Shown piece after piece: positions 44,880-53,960 of a DNA stretch of 64,000 nucleotides (positions within the stretch are counted from its first letter, which is position 1; every line of letters begins with the position of its first letter). The stretch spans positions 68,831,814 to 68,895,813 of the forward strand of contig CM063107.1 in NCBI GenBank assembly GCA_031841125.1. The letters are read 5' to 3'. Below the pieces are notes generated by a model, which had not been told where the DNA came from, did no database searches, and saw nothing but the letters and a program-made list of their open reading frames with translations. Source of the stretch: Acanthococcus lagerstroemiae (Eukaryota > Arthropoda > Insecta > Hemiptera > Eriococcidae). Both the position numbers and the translations under genes were made by a program.

Positions 44880-45720
44880 CTCAAGTCGCTGCGGGTAGCC
44901 CACCCTACCCCTTAATTGTTCAATTTTCCAGGGATAGCCTACCCTCAGGAGGGGGTTCATGGTTGAGGGGGGCCCCTGTGGGGGTGAGCTGTGGATGGAG
45001 ATGGCGGCCCTGGGTGAGGTGGGGGGTTGAGATGAGTAAGAGAACCTGGTGGAGGAGAAAGTTCTTGGTGAGAGAGGGGACAAGGGAGAGAAATGGCCGT
45101 GGTGCGGGAGAGACTGATGGCGGGGTGTGGTCTTGAGAGGAAAGGGCTCTCGGGGGGAGGGGTGGTCATGGTTGTGAGAGCTCCTAGGTGGATGACCAGG
45201 GATCTTAAAGGTGGTTGGAGGACCATAGTGAGGAAAGGGCTGTGAAAGGAGATAAAGCCCAGGGGGTAGTGGTGGGTGAGGGTCTTGGAGGGGCAGTAAA
45301 ACTTTGTTAGATAAAGGCCCGGGGGTGTAAGAGGTACTAATGGTGGAGGAGAGAGCTCCTGAAGGTGAGGAAAACCACGAGTGGCGGGAACTGTAGAGGG
45401 AGATAAAGGGCCCGGGTGGGGAGGGGTAATGGTGAGTAAGAAGTCCTGGTGGAGGAGTAAGTCCTTGGTGAGAGAGGCGGCCGGGAAGGAGAATGAAGGC
45501 CATGGTGCGGAAGGTTCTGGTGGTCCGGGGAAAGGGTTTTGAGGAGAAGGGTTCTCGTGGGGGAGGGGTGGCCATGGTGGTGGAAGCTCCTGGTTGGAGG
45601 ACCAGGGGATTTTCGAGGTGATTGAGCAAGGAGGCCGTAGGGTGATGGAGCCGCGAAAGGGGAAGGCTGTAGAGAGGGACTGAGGCCGCCATTGAGGAGG
45701 GAGTAGAGACTGCGGATTGC
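44880..45720 (-). repeat. CT-rich degenerate tandem array W, copy 2
   Basis: The minus strand is almost purely pyrimidine with imperfect tandem units and ends in the same 'CAATTAAGGGG' style block as 24293-24880. Two overlapping frames of 286 and 265 codons (44832-45692, 44957-45754) exist only because the pyrimidine bias removes stops; both give Pro/Ser/Thr/Leu low-complexity sequence and neither is called as a gene. Confidence 0.7.
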
Positions 45721-45905
45721 CTACCCTATGTAGAAATACAATCTCAAAATCCAAATATTATTCAGTAATTAATTGGCTACTGAATTGTCGACCTAAAACT
45801 TCGTACGTTTCTTCTTCTTCTTTCTTCCCCTTTTTTACATTCTTTTTTTTTCTTTTTTTTCTTTTTTCTTTCTTTCTTTCTTTCTTTGATTTTATGGAAC
45901 CAATT
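45721..45905. other. T- and TTTC-rich spacer
   Basis: (TTTC)n near 45858-45885. Nothing else is seen. Confidence 0.6.
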
Positions 45906-46330
45906 CTGGATACAAATCAGAGGAAATTCTGAAAAAAAGTTCACCAAGAGTAAATAATGACCACCTTAATGTGTAAAGGAAGTTGTGTTCCTCTCAAGTA
46001 TTCCCTAACATCCTTCCAGCTTACTCTCCCAGACTAGGGTATGCTCATGTGCGCAAATGTGAGTGCTTGGGGGATAAGGTTCCAATCTGCATTTGCCGCG
46101 ACGAAGAAACATCCCCCAATAATTTGGCAGTCGGCAAATTTTGAAACTGTTCATGTGAATTCTCCATTTTCTAAGAACGTTTTTTTGTTTGTTTATTTTC
46201 ATTTTTTTCAATTAAAAAATATTTTGATTAAGAAATCGACAAATTTTCAACTTGTTTAAAAATTTTATCGGCGAATTTTTAGTTAAAAAAAAAATTTGTC
46301 GGCAAATTTTATTTCCCCCCCCCCCAAACT
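45906..46330 (+). repeat. Dispersed repeat Z, copy 4, longest form
   Basis: Matches 25850-26300 in inverted orientation and includes 'GTGAGTGCTTGGGGGATAAG' and 'GGCAGTCGGCAAATTTTGAA'. About 420 bp, closing in a C-run. Confidence 0.8.
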
Positions 46331-46379
46331 GAAAGTCACCTTTCATCTCTGTTCAGCATTATATTATCAGTCAATATAA

Positions 46380-46744
46380 GGGGGGTGGGAAATCGTGTAT
46401 ATCACTAATGCATACACATGTTCCTCTTTCTGAGAATCTGTTATAGTTAGGAAGCTGAACTTTGGCACACATATTTGGTAAACTTTTTGCTAAAATTGGA
46501 CGAGAGATATTTCAATTTTGTCAGTTTTTATTTAAGTTACAAATTTTATTTTGAAGACCCCGGGGTTCTCTCAAAATAAAATTTGTAATTCGAATAAAAA
46601 TTGACAAAATTGAAGTATCTCTCGTCCAATTTTAGCAAAAGGTTTGCTAAATATGTGTGCCAAAGTTCAGCTACCTAACTATAACAGATCCTCAGAAAGA
46701 GGAACATGTGTATGCATTAGTGATATACACGATTCCCCCCCCCC
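46380..46744. mobile_element. 365-bp near-perfect palindrome with ATAA flanks
   Basis: The left half (46380-46560) and right half (46561-46744) are reverse complements with few differences and no spacer; the centre is 'ACCCCGGGGT'. The ends read 'GGGGGGTGGGAAATCGTG' and its complement. ATAA lies on both sides (46376-46379, 46745-46748), a possible 4-bp target duplication. No coding function. Confidence 0.88.
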
Positions 46745-46995
46745 ATAAATTAATTTACACCAAGGATTATTTTCTTGACAACGAAATGAATTTAATGCCG
46801 CACTTTGGTCCAAATGATATGAGCATTTTAGCAGCCTAGTTCATAGTCACTGGCCATTATAAATTGGGAGCACTTATGATTCCATGTGCTCCTACAATGT
46901 ACATATTTCTGATCAAATGGGGAGGCAGATTTTATATTGCTAGAGCAGCTTCTTTCCTTAATACGCCTCTGAGGAAGGGGATTACGATGGAAAAA
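46745..46995. other. Unassigned interval
   Basis: Short frames on both strands, none with a recognised motif. Confidence 0.4.
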
Positions 46996-47548
46996 TGTAA
47001 GAGTGCGCATTCGGGTTCACATGGTAGAATAAAGGTAGCCTGTAAGTAATACATTTACTATGTGCGTGCAAACCAAGGAAAAACTGAAATAAGACTAAGA
47101 TTCATCGAGGAAACGTTAACGGATGCGAGAAAAAGAGTCAATGATGGCGAACTCGTGACGTTGCAGCCTCAATCGGAAGTCTGGTATCGTATGTACTGCT
47201 TGTGGGAATTGGGTCCATAAAGCTTGTAGTGGATCAAATTTACCGACAGATTATTTATGTGACTACTGTCAATAAACTACGATAACGTTTTCTCGCGTTT
47301 TACGTACTTTTTCAACATGCGCGCTGTTATATTCGCTAGTGCGCACTCTTACATCATGATGAATGCGAGAGTGCGCATTTGACTTCTTTCACTGATGTCG
47401 TTCAGTTCTTTAATTTGCAGTCTTTCAGGTATGCAATACCACTAAGTTGTAGGCAAAGGTTGTGAGTCTGTGTCCTGAAATCCTCAGCTTTCTACTTCAT
47501 ACAGTCTCCAAGAAATACGCTCTCCAAAATCAAGTGCGTACTCTTACA
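46996..47548. mobile_element. DNA-transposon remnant bounded by inverted 'TGTAAGAGTGCGCA' motifs
   Basis: The left end has 'ATGTAAGAGTGCGCATTCG' and the right end the inverted variant 'GTGCGTACTCTTACAT' (about 47533-47548). Further inverted copies of the motif are at 47336-47351 and 47370-47383. A zinc-finger-like C-terminal peptide of a transposase-type protein lies inside. Superfamily is not certain. Confidence 0.5.
47165..47277 (+). pseudogene. C-terminal PHD-like zinc-binding peptide of a probable transposase
   Basis: One plus-strand frame reads 'GIVCTACGNWVHKACSG', a short linker, then 'YLCDYCQ' and a stop. The pattern C-x2-C-x4-H-x2-C-...-C-x2-C is the small zinc finger found at the C-terminus of many DDE_1 (pogo/jerky-like) transposon proteins. 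Upstream coding is not in the same frame, so it is a broken 3' end. It could also be a fragment of a host PHD protein; the position between inverted motifs favours a transposon. Confidence 0.5.
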
Positions 47549-48010
47549 TCAACCTCCCCTAACCGATTGAACTAGTATCAACGACAACACGAAACAGTTG
47601 AAAATCGCGATATAACGCTAACACGACTGACTGCGAGTCGAACTGCTTTTCCAGTAGTTGAACCTGTATTTCCAGCAGGCTGCCGCCACTCCAGTAATTC
47701 TAGCTTATTTATACAACCAGTACTGGTCGTTAATCCGAACTCTCGCCGGTATTTTTAAAATATGGAAGTAAAAAATTCGATAATTTGGCATTTCATTTTT
47801 TTTTTCACGCTTCGCCTGTGGCTTCGGCATTTAACGGTTAAACATTCTTTCCAACTCCTACTTACGTCAACTGATAAACGCGAATCGTCGCGACAGAGGG
47901 CAACGCTGAACGCTGACGTTATCAGTTCGACTGCCGCAGCTACAAACGTTCAAGGTTCAACTCAGACGACCAAGAAATAGTAGATAGTACTCGGTTCGAT
48001 TTCGCGCTAG
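47549..48010. other. CpG-richer interval upstream of the candidate gene
   Basis: Less A/T-run-rich than its surroundings and with no repeat match in the window. It contains an arthropod initiator-like 'TCAGTT' at about 47930. A 72-codon frame at 47762-47980 starts in it and is of unknown value. It could be the 5' part or promoter of the model at 48011-48417. Confidence 0.3.
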
Positions 48011-48417
48011 ATTTTTCATATTTCATCCTTCTCAAACACCGGAATTTGGTTCGGGGAGCGCAGGCCTGACGGTGAGAAAGCGCCATTAAAATGTGAAAAC
48101 CTTAAATTTTTTTATATTTTTTTCGCGCAGCCGGTTTCAAGTTCTCGTGCTTCGGTATGAACGATGGTAATGTGCGGTACTCGACCGGTAATTCGAATGT
48201 CCCCCGAATAGTGGCAGCCACCATCAAGAACAAACCGAAACATGAAATCAACGATTGGGCCGGAAATCCGAGAATCGCAGGTACGAATTTTGATGATATT
48301 TTCCTTAGTCTCTCAAATAGTAGTTTGCATCTCTCCACTTTTCCCTCTCAAGTCGGAGCCGGCACCAGTTATATAAGTTGTGTAATACTTGCTACACACG
48401 AGAAAATTCATGTGTAG
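48011..48417 (+). CDS. Candidate host gene fragment, two or three exons, unknown product
   Basis: Proposed exons: a partial exon at 48011-48071, then 48131-48280, then 48353-48417 with the stop. The first intron (48072-48130, GTGAGA...TTTCGCGCAG, 59 bp) and the second (48281-48352, GTACGA...CCCTCTCAAG, 72 bp, good pyrimidine tract) are phase compatible: each exon junction splits a codon after its first base. The product would include 'NTGIWFGERRPDAGFKFSC', 'SNVPRIVAATIKNKPKHEI' and 'NDWAGNPRIA'. Codon use is more GC-ended than the surrounding repeats, and no copy of it occurs elsewhere here. The second intron has no stop in frame, so it may instead be coding. I recognise no family, and the true 5' end is unknown. 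Confidence 0.4.
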
Positions 48418-48519
48418 CAGCGCTACATATAGAAAAGCAAAGACACGAACGTACGGATTGGATTTGTTTTAAATCAAAAAAATTAAAGATTATACATTAT
48501 AGTCTGCTAGTCCAGGAGA
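48418..48519. other. Short unassigned spacer
   Basis: AT-rich; nothing recognised. Confidence 0.4.
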
Positions 48520-48855
48520 ATTAGCTAAAAAATAAGTGTTTGATGGAATTAATTGCAGCACAGCTGAAACTTGGTACGATTGTTTAGTACTCCGTGATTT
48601 CCCCCCTCCCCCGATGTGAGCATCACCCACCAGAGTCCAAAACGTGGCCCCGGGAACAGTTTTTGGCTTATATCTAGCTTAAAATTGAGTTATAGGTAAA
48701 AGTAATCCTCACCAAAATTAAAGAGCGTAACATTCTCTACAAAAATGATATCTATGTTTTTTTCGTGAATCCCATGCCAACCAAGATAATCGGCGTTCAA
48801 GATCACACGAGCATGTAAACATGGAGTAACCAACCTACAACGTACGCGGTATACG
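48520..48855 (+). repeat. Dispersed repeat V, copy 1, interrupted by a hAT element
   Basis: Inverted match to 58500-58885 ('TTAATTGCAGCACAGCTGA', 'AAAATTGAGTTATAGGTAAA', 'CAACCTACAACGTACGCG'). It is cut after GGTATACG (48848-48855) and resumes at 54245 with GGTATACGAACGC. The uninterrupted partner reads 'CGCGATATACGAACGCCG'. Confidence 0.85.
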
Positions 48856-49146
48856 CAGGCCCAGATTTAAGGGGGGGGGGTCCCAGGGACCCGGGCCTCC
48901 ACATTTATTCTACTGTTCTTCTTCTTCTTTCGTGTCCGGACTTCGACGCGTTGGCAGTTAACTTTAAGTTTTAAATTTTTAATTTTCCCCCTCCATCTCT
49001 GCACCAGGTTCAAGGTGCTGTCGTCTAGGTTACCCCACATCTCCCCTCTGGTATGTGTGGTCCCTCTTCCACACATAAGGTAACTATTCTTTTATAAATT
49101 ATCAAAAGAATTCTGTTATTTTATTTTTCATAGTAATTTTTTATTT

Positions 49147-49300
49147 TTAAATAAAAATACAACAAACACCAAAAGATTCAAGTAAGCAGTGATACAATAT
49201 GTATGAATACAACTTTTGTCTTGATTTTTGAAAAGCAAAGTCACCAATTACATCTTCAAAATTGAACTGTCGACAGATATCCCATTCTCTAGAGTCGCAC
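49147..49300 (-). pseudogene. hAT transposase C-terminal tail (left arm)
   Basis: The minus strand reads 'SREWDICRQFNFEDVIGDFA' and 'FQKSRQK', the end of the hAT dimerisation domain (usually '...FDDVIDDFAxxKAR'), then a stop and an A-rich 3' end. It begins abruptly at about 49300, where LINE sequence starts. Confidence 0.75.
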
Positions 49301-50109
49301 TGAAGCTGACCGCACATCTGGCATCCTGCGTCGTCGCGTATGCCCCATCTGGTCATGTTTGCCGCGCTGTACGGGCGCATCCTGTGCGCAGCCTATTTAG
49401 GGTGAGTCACGATGGATAGGAGAGATTATGTCCACTGGCTAGGACTTCAGCGCGCGGGGTGTGGTCGATGTTTGTCCATCTTGTCGCCCTAGAGGTCGAG
49501 GGGTCGTCTGTAAGGACCGATGTATTGTTACGGAAACTCCTCCTGGATTTCAGTCTCGGCGTTGCTGCCACCTGGCCGAACATGATGTGGCGAGGGTCAC
49601 TTTCCTTCTTAGTCCTCTCCACATCCGCTGCCACTTCCTCCTTACCTCCGGCGGAGCGATTCCCCGTATCCGAGGAAGGTACTTGAGACTAGTTGGTCTT
49701 AGGTAGCCGTATACGATCCGCATGGTTTTATTCAGGGTCATATCAACTTTTTTAGTATGTGCAGATCTATCCCATGCTGCACATCCGTATTCTACGGTAG
49801 AGTAACAGGGCGCCAGGGCTGTGGTCCTCAGTGTGCTCGGCTTGGCTCCCCACTTGGTTGATACGAGTTTTTTCAGGATATACATATTTCTGGCTTCGAC
49901 TTTCATCTTATTATTCTCACATTGCTTCTTAAAAGTAAGTGTCCTGTCAAATGTGACGCCAAGGTACTTCGGATTTTCGCTATTTTCAAGCTGTATTCCT
50001 TCCCTACTCGGCTTCAGCTTGCGAGCGCCTTAGCATTTTTCAGGCGGAAACTGCACACCTGGGATTTGGCTTGAGAGCATTATTCATGTAGTATACTTCT
50101 AGTTCATTA
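49301..50109 (-). pseudogene. Jockey-type LINE, RT C-terminal part (second half of a split element)
   Basis: The minus strand continues the LINE interrupted at 50110-52499: 'MKVEARNMYILKKL', 'RTTALAPCYSTVEYGCAAW', 'KVDMTLNKTMRIVYGYLRPT', 'RRKWQRMWRGLRRK', and at the end 'LNRLRTGCARTAANMTRWG' with a Cys-rich 'CQMCGQLQ' tail. It is close kin of 28595-29915. It is broken by a few frameshifts. Confidence 0.85.
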
Positions 50110-50605
50110 TGATGTCGTAGTGATCTCGATCTTTCAAAAAAGATCGTGATCGAAATTTTCGATCATACGACTTCCGATATTCGATTCGATCCGATCTTAT
50201 GTAAAAAGATCGATTTTTGATAAGATCGATCTTGATCAATCAGAGAATTTTTTTACTGGTGTAAGTTTATATGCATCTGCAAATCTGCAAAATCCAAATT
50301 AATTTTGGTTATTTCTCGCTGTCAGTGAGTAAAAATTCTAGAAAATTTATTGAAGTTGAAAATTTTGTTAAATTTTTCACAAAAGCACATCTCCTAAACT
50401 GAACCTGCGAGCTGCAACCTGGAATAAAAAACATATTAAGGCTTGCTGTACAAAGAAATTATTTTTCTTTATTCTCCATCTTGAAGAGCTCAACAATACA
50501 TTTTTTCTATGAATCATCAATCTATGCCTTAAAAATTGTTCATTCCCCGACATCTGGAAAACTGCAAAAGTAATTCCTATTCCGAAGGACGGTGATCACG
50601 AAAAT

Positions 50606-51937
50606 GTGGAGAACTGTAGACCAATCTCACTTATACCAGCTTCGGCGAAAGTCTTTGAAATGGTATTATATAACAGATTGTACCCCAAAGTAAAAAATTA
50701 TTTATCTCCTTATCAACACGGTTTCGTAGAGGGGAAATCAGTTCAAACAAACCTTATACATCTTACACAATTCATCCTGAAATCTTTTGATGAAAATAAG
50801 CAAGTTGATGTTATTTACACCGACTTCAGCAAAGCGTTTGATAAAGTTGACCACTCGATTTTGATTGCCAGGATGGAAGAGTTTGGCTTTTCTTCAAATC
50901 TGGTGCAGTTTTTTGTATCATATCTTTGTAACAGAAAGCAGTTTGTATCATACAAGGGATCAATGTCTAGGGAGTTTATTTGTGTGTCCGGGGTACCACA
51001 AGGATCTATCCTAGGTCCTGTTTTGTTTCTGATATTTATCAATCCCATTGTGGCGCAACTGAGACATACCAAAATATTGCTTTACGCAGACGACATAAAA
51101 ATATTTAAACAAGTCGTATCAAGCCAAGACTGTGAATCCATACAAGACGATCTCAGTTCATTGGTTGTGTGGAGTCAGGAAAACCGGTTACCTTTTAACG
51201 TCAGGAAATGCGAAAAAATTTCTTTTACTAGGAAAAAGACTAAAATTGATTATAATTATAATATTGGTGGGGAGTACTTGCGCGACGTCACAACTGTAAG
51301 AGACCTGGGTGTCGTCCTAGATTCAAAATTACTCTATAAACATCATATTATGAAAGTAGTGTCAAAATCGCAAAGAATGTTTGGCTTTATAATGAGAAAT
51401 GGGCAAAACTACGTTGATACTGATACAATAAAAATATTATACTTTTCACTTGTAAGATCAAATCTTGAATTCACTGCACTTATTTGGAATCCAGTTACAA
51501 AGATCGGAAATAAAGCAATTGAAAAAATACAAAATCGATTTCTCAAGTATCTGTATTACAGACTGTTCTCTTATTACCCTTTGGATTTGAGACATCAAGA
51601 ATTGCGACAGGGCTTTGAAGTCGATAGCCTACAAGTTCGAAGGCAGCTTTCTTCTTTGCTATTATTGTATGACATCATCTATGGCAAAATAACTGACGTC
51701 ATGTTAAGCGAGATTCGTTTCCGTATCCCCTCTTTTCAGGGACGCTCCAGAGATCTTTTCGATGTTTCCAGTGCGAGAACAAATGGGTACAGGGAGTCCA
51801 CTTTGATTAGAGCAATGCGTCTGTACAACGAAATACTTCGCTCTAGTCCGGAAATCGATATATTCTTCCTAAAGCGAAAAAATTTTCAAACTCAGGCACT
51901 GAGAGTCCTTCAGTCAATTAATTTCGAACCCTACTAG
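50606..51937 (+). CDS. LINE reverse transcriptase fragment, 443 codons, undamaged
   Basis: Copies element RNA into DNA at the nicked target. Visible blocks: 'ENCRPISLIPASAKVFEM' (residues 2-19), 'SPYQHGFVEGKSVQTNL' (about 33-49), 'VIYTDFSKAFDKVDHS' (about 69-84, first catalytic Asp), 'SGVPQGSILGPVLFLIFIN' (about 128-146), 'ILLYADDIKIF' with catalytic YADD (about 157-167), 'NVRKCEKISF', 'VRDLGVVLDSKL', and the C-terminal 'RSNLEFTALIWNPVTK' with 'FLKYLYYRLF'. The start used is the first ATG in the frame, and it is not a native start because the open frame extends 5' and the endonuclease is missing. No stop or frameshift breaks it, so insertion is recent. Alone it cannot retrotranspose. Confidence 0.92.
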   Translation: MENCRPISLIPASAKVFEMVLYNRLYPKVKNYLSPYQHGFVEGKSVQTNLIHLTQFILKSFDENKQVDVIYTDFSKAFDKVDHSILIARMEEFGFSSNLVQFFVSYLCNRKQFVSYKGSMSREFICVSGVPQGSILGPVLFLIFINPIVAQLRHTKILLYADDIKIFKQVVSSQDCESIQDDLSSLVVWSQENRLPFNVRKCEKISFTRKKTKIDYNYNIGGEYLRDVTTVRDLGVVLDSKLLYKHHIMKVVSKSQRMFGFIMRNGQNYVDTDTIKILYFSLVRSNLEFTALIWNPVTKIGNKAIEKIQNRFLKYLYYRLFSYYPLDLRHQELRQGFEVDSLQVRRQLSSLLLLYDIIYGKITDVMLSEIRFRIPSFQGRSRDLFDVSSARTNGYRESTLIRAMRLYNEILRSSPEIDIFFLKRKNFQTQALRVLQSINFEPY

Positions 51938-52059
51938 GTCTTCATGCTTTCTGAGTACCCAGGTAGGGATGAGAGACCGGGAGCGTGACGTTGTAGGGAA
52001 GTAAGGGGTCAAAGAATTTTTATTATTATTATTATTATTTTGAAACTTTTTTTTTGTAA

Positions 52060-52130
52060 CTCACCCCCCCCCCATCGTAATTGGCCTAACCGCTGTGATG
52101 GGGGAGGAAACTATTAAATAAATAAATAAA
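52060..52130 (+). terminator. LINE 3' stem-loop and (AAAT)n tail
   Basis: A GC-rich hairpin with about 8-9 paired bases and loop 'GTAATTGGCCTAACCGCT' precedes AAATAAATAAATAAAT. It probably acts as an RT recognition element. The type 'terminator' is the closest available label; transcription termination is not implied. Confidence 0.65.
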
Positions 52131-52499
52131 TATTTTTTGGTCAGTTGATTTGCCTTTGCATTCTTATATTTTACTTGATTTTTGCAGCTGGAGTTTGAAA
52201 ACAGGATTAGTCTCACATAATTAAAAAACGACTACCCTTTCATGTTTTGTTATTGTTATCACATATCAATATCACTTAACTTATCACAGATGAAGTTTAC
52301 ATTACACCTAGGCCGCAGCTAGCTGCCGCCGGCTGTGGAACAAAGTGACGTCACACTAAACAGGTCTGTTGTTACTTTGTGAAAGATGAAATTTCGATCA
52401 TGACCAAAATGATCGATCATCGATCTTGATCGAGAATTTTAAATGATCGATAAGATCGATTAAAAGATCGATCTTGAGATCGAGATCACTATGATGTCG

Positions 52500-53270
52500 T
52501 GCAGTTTTCCCTCTACCTCTGCATGTGTATCCCCGTGCGCCGTCACTGCCGGGTCGTCAGCATACAGGAGGTGCTCTGTCTGGTCTCCAATCGGCTGCTC
52601 CTTAGTGTATGCATTGAATAAGGTATGGGCGAGAACACTTCCCTGTGGTAGTCCATTTGTCTGTCGTCCCCATCTGCTCGATTTACTCTGGTGAATGACA
52701 TAGAACATTCTTTTGCTCAGCATTGCTCTGATAAGTGTCGTGAACTTGAAGTCTCATGTAATTTCGTATATTTTTCTGCATAGTGGGTGGTGATTCACTG
52801 TATCATAAGCTGAGTTAGATCTACGAAGACCGCCCTTGTGATTTTCTTTCTCTCGAAGTCACTCTCGATGTGTTGGATGAGATTGGTGACCTGGCTTATG
52901 CAGCTTTTTCCTTGTCGAAAGCCAGCCTGTTGAGGGGATGAGTTTTCCATCAGTAGTGTCTTGTATCTTATTGAATAGTAGCCGGTCGAACACTTTGTAG
53001 GAGGTGGCAAAGGAGGGAAATTGGTCTGTAGCTCTTCCTATCGTTGGGATCTTTCCCAGGTTTCAGGATAGCTACTACCTTTGTCCTCAACCATAATTTT
53101 GGCATTTTTGTTGTCTCTGCCACGTTGTTGAAGAAGTCCGTTAGCCACTTGATGCCCGATGATCCAATTTTCTTGATCTGTTTGCTGAGTATATTCCATC
53201 TGGTCCAGCCGCTTTACCATTTTCTACTGTGTTCCACAAAGACGTACATGAGCTGTGGGCGACGATTGTA
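52500..53270 (-). pseudogene. Jockey-type LINE, RT N-terminal and palm part (first half of the split element)
   Basis: The minus strand gives 'YKVFDRLLFNKIQDTTDG', 'HPTHREVTS'-type degraded fingers, 'RQTNGLPQGSVLAHTLFNAY' and the catalytic 'TEHLLYADDPAVTAHGDT', then stops at the insertion point. The rest continues at 50109. Frameshifts near 52760 and 52990. Confidence 0.85.
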
Positions 53271-53379
53271 AATAACTGTAGTGTGCAGTACAATGTATAA
53301 AACTAGTACCACGCGCATCCCTGTGCGGGTTCAGTACTTTTTTCTTCTCATTTGTTGAATTTATGAATCAGTACGTGCA

Positions 53380-53960
53380 AGGCGAAGAAATGTACGTATG
53401 ACTTGAATCTTTGGGTTCTGGTAAGACCCCTGAAGTAGATATGACAGCGCAAGAAAAATTCAGAATTCAGGCCTTCATCCAGGCTGTTGACCAATTCAAT
53501 ACGTCTTTGAGTCAGAAAATCGAGGCTTATAAAACCATTTACTATAATTTTTTATTATTTTTTTTTTATCCGAACTGAGTTCTTGGAAGCCAGACACTTG
53601 CTGAGAAAAAGGAAGGAGGTTGGTGAATCCTTATCCAGAAGATATATGGATGAAGACTTGCTGAATGAGTTGCTTCAGTTGCTTCAGTTGCTTCAGTTTG
53701 CTGAGTTTATCAAGAATTATGAAAAAGAAAATGAAGATTTCATAGAAATGTTCCAATATAAAATAATTTCACAAAATAATTTGAAAAACGTTTTCCTCGA
53801 ACGTGAAAATTATGCTTAGAATTTATTAATCATTAATGGTCTCTAATGTCAATGGCGAACGTTCCTTTTCAAATTCAAAGTTAAAACTGATTAAAGACAG
53901 ACTACGTACGAACATGTCTGAAGGACGGCTAGTAAATTTATCCCGACTATAAGTCTAGAC
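53380..53960 (+). pseudogene. hAT transposase C-terminal half (right arm)
   Basis: The plus strand reads 'EKFRIQAFIQAVDQFNTSL' near the start, then 'FLEARHLLRKRKEVG', 'YKIISQNNLKNVFL', and after a frame change the hAT dimerisation signature 'NGERSFSNSKLKLIKDRLRT' followed by 'NMSEGRLVNLSRL'. This is the region next to the last catalytic Glu in ZMYM1-like hAT transposases. Stops at about 53820 and 53950 and a trinucleotide repeat (TTGCTTCAG)n at 53680-53705 mark decay. Its 3' part is an inverted copy of 49078-49300. Confidence 0.8.

Larger units (their letters stand above)
50480..52130 (+). mobile_element. Jockey/CR1-type LINE, 5' truncated, intact RT and full 3' end
   Basis: Starts within the region preceding RT ('SFPDIWKTAKVIPIPKDGD'), carries the intact RT frame 50606-51937, then a short 3' UTR, the stem-loop CCCCCCCATC ... 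GATGGGGG around 52064-52110, and an (AAAT)n tail ending about 52130. The 5' truncation with a 3' repeat tail is the classic LINE insertion product. Confidence 0.88.
50118..52491. mobile_element. hAT-like element with GATC-rich ends, duplication TGATGTCG
   Basis: The ends are 'TAGTGATCTCGATCTT' and its inverse '...GAGATCGAGATCACTA', which fit the hAT consensus YARNG. The flanks 50110-50117 and 52492-52499 are both TGATGTCG. The outer 120-200 bp on each side are dense in GATC and ATCGAT. It inserted into the jockey-type LINE and later received the LINE at about 50480-52130. Confidence 0.85.

Noticed and set aside
44832..45754. Two long overlapping reading frames (286 and 265 codons) on the minus strand
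   Set aside because: Both are Pro/Ser/Thr/Leu low-complexity, overlap in different frames and lie exactly on the pyrimidine-rich tandem array; stops are absent because of base composition.
47165..47277. Host PHD-finger gene
   Set aside because: Only the last finger-like peptide is in frame, and inverted motifs on both sides make a transposon tail more likely. It remains open.
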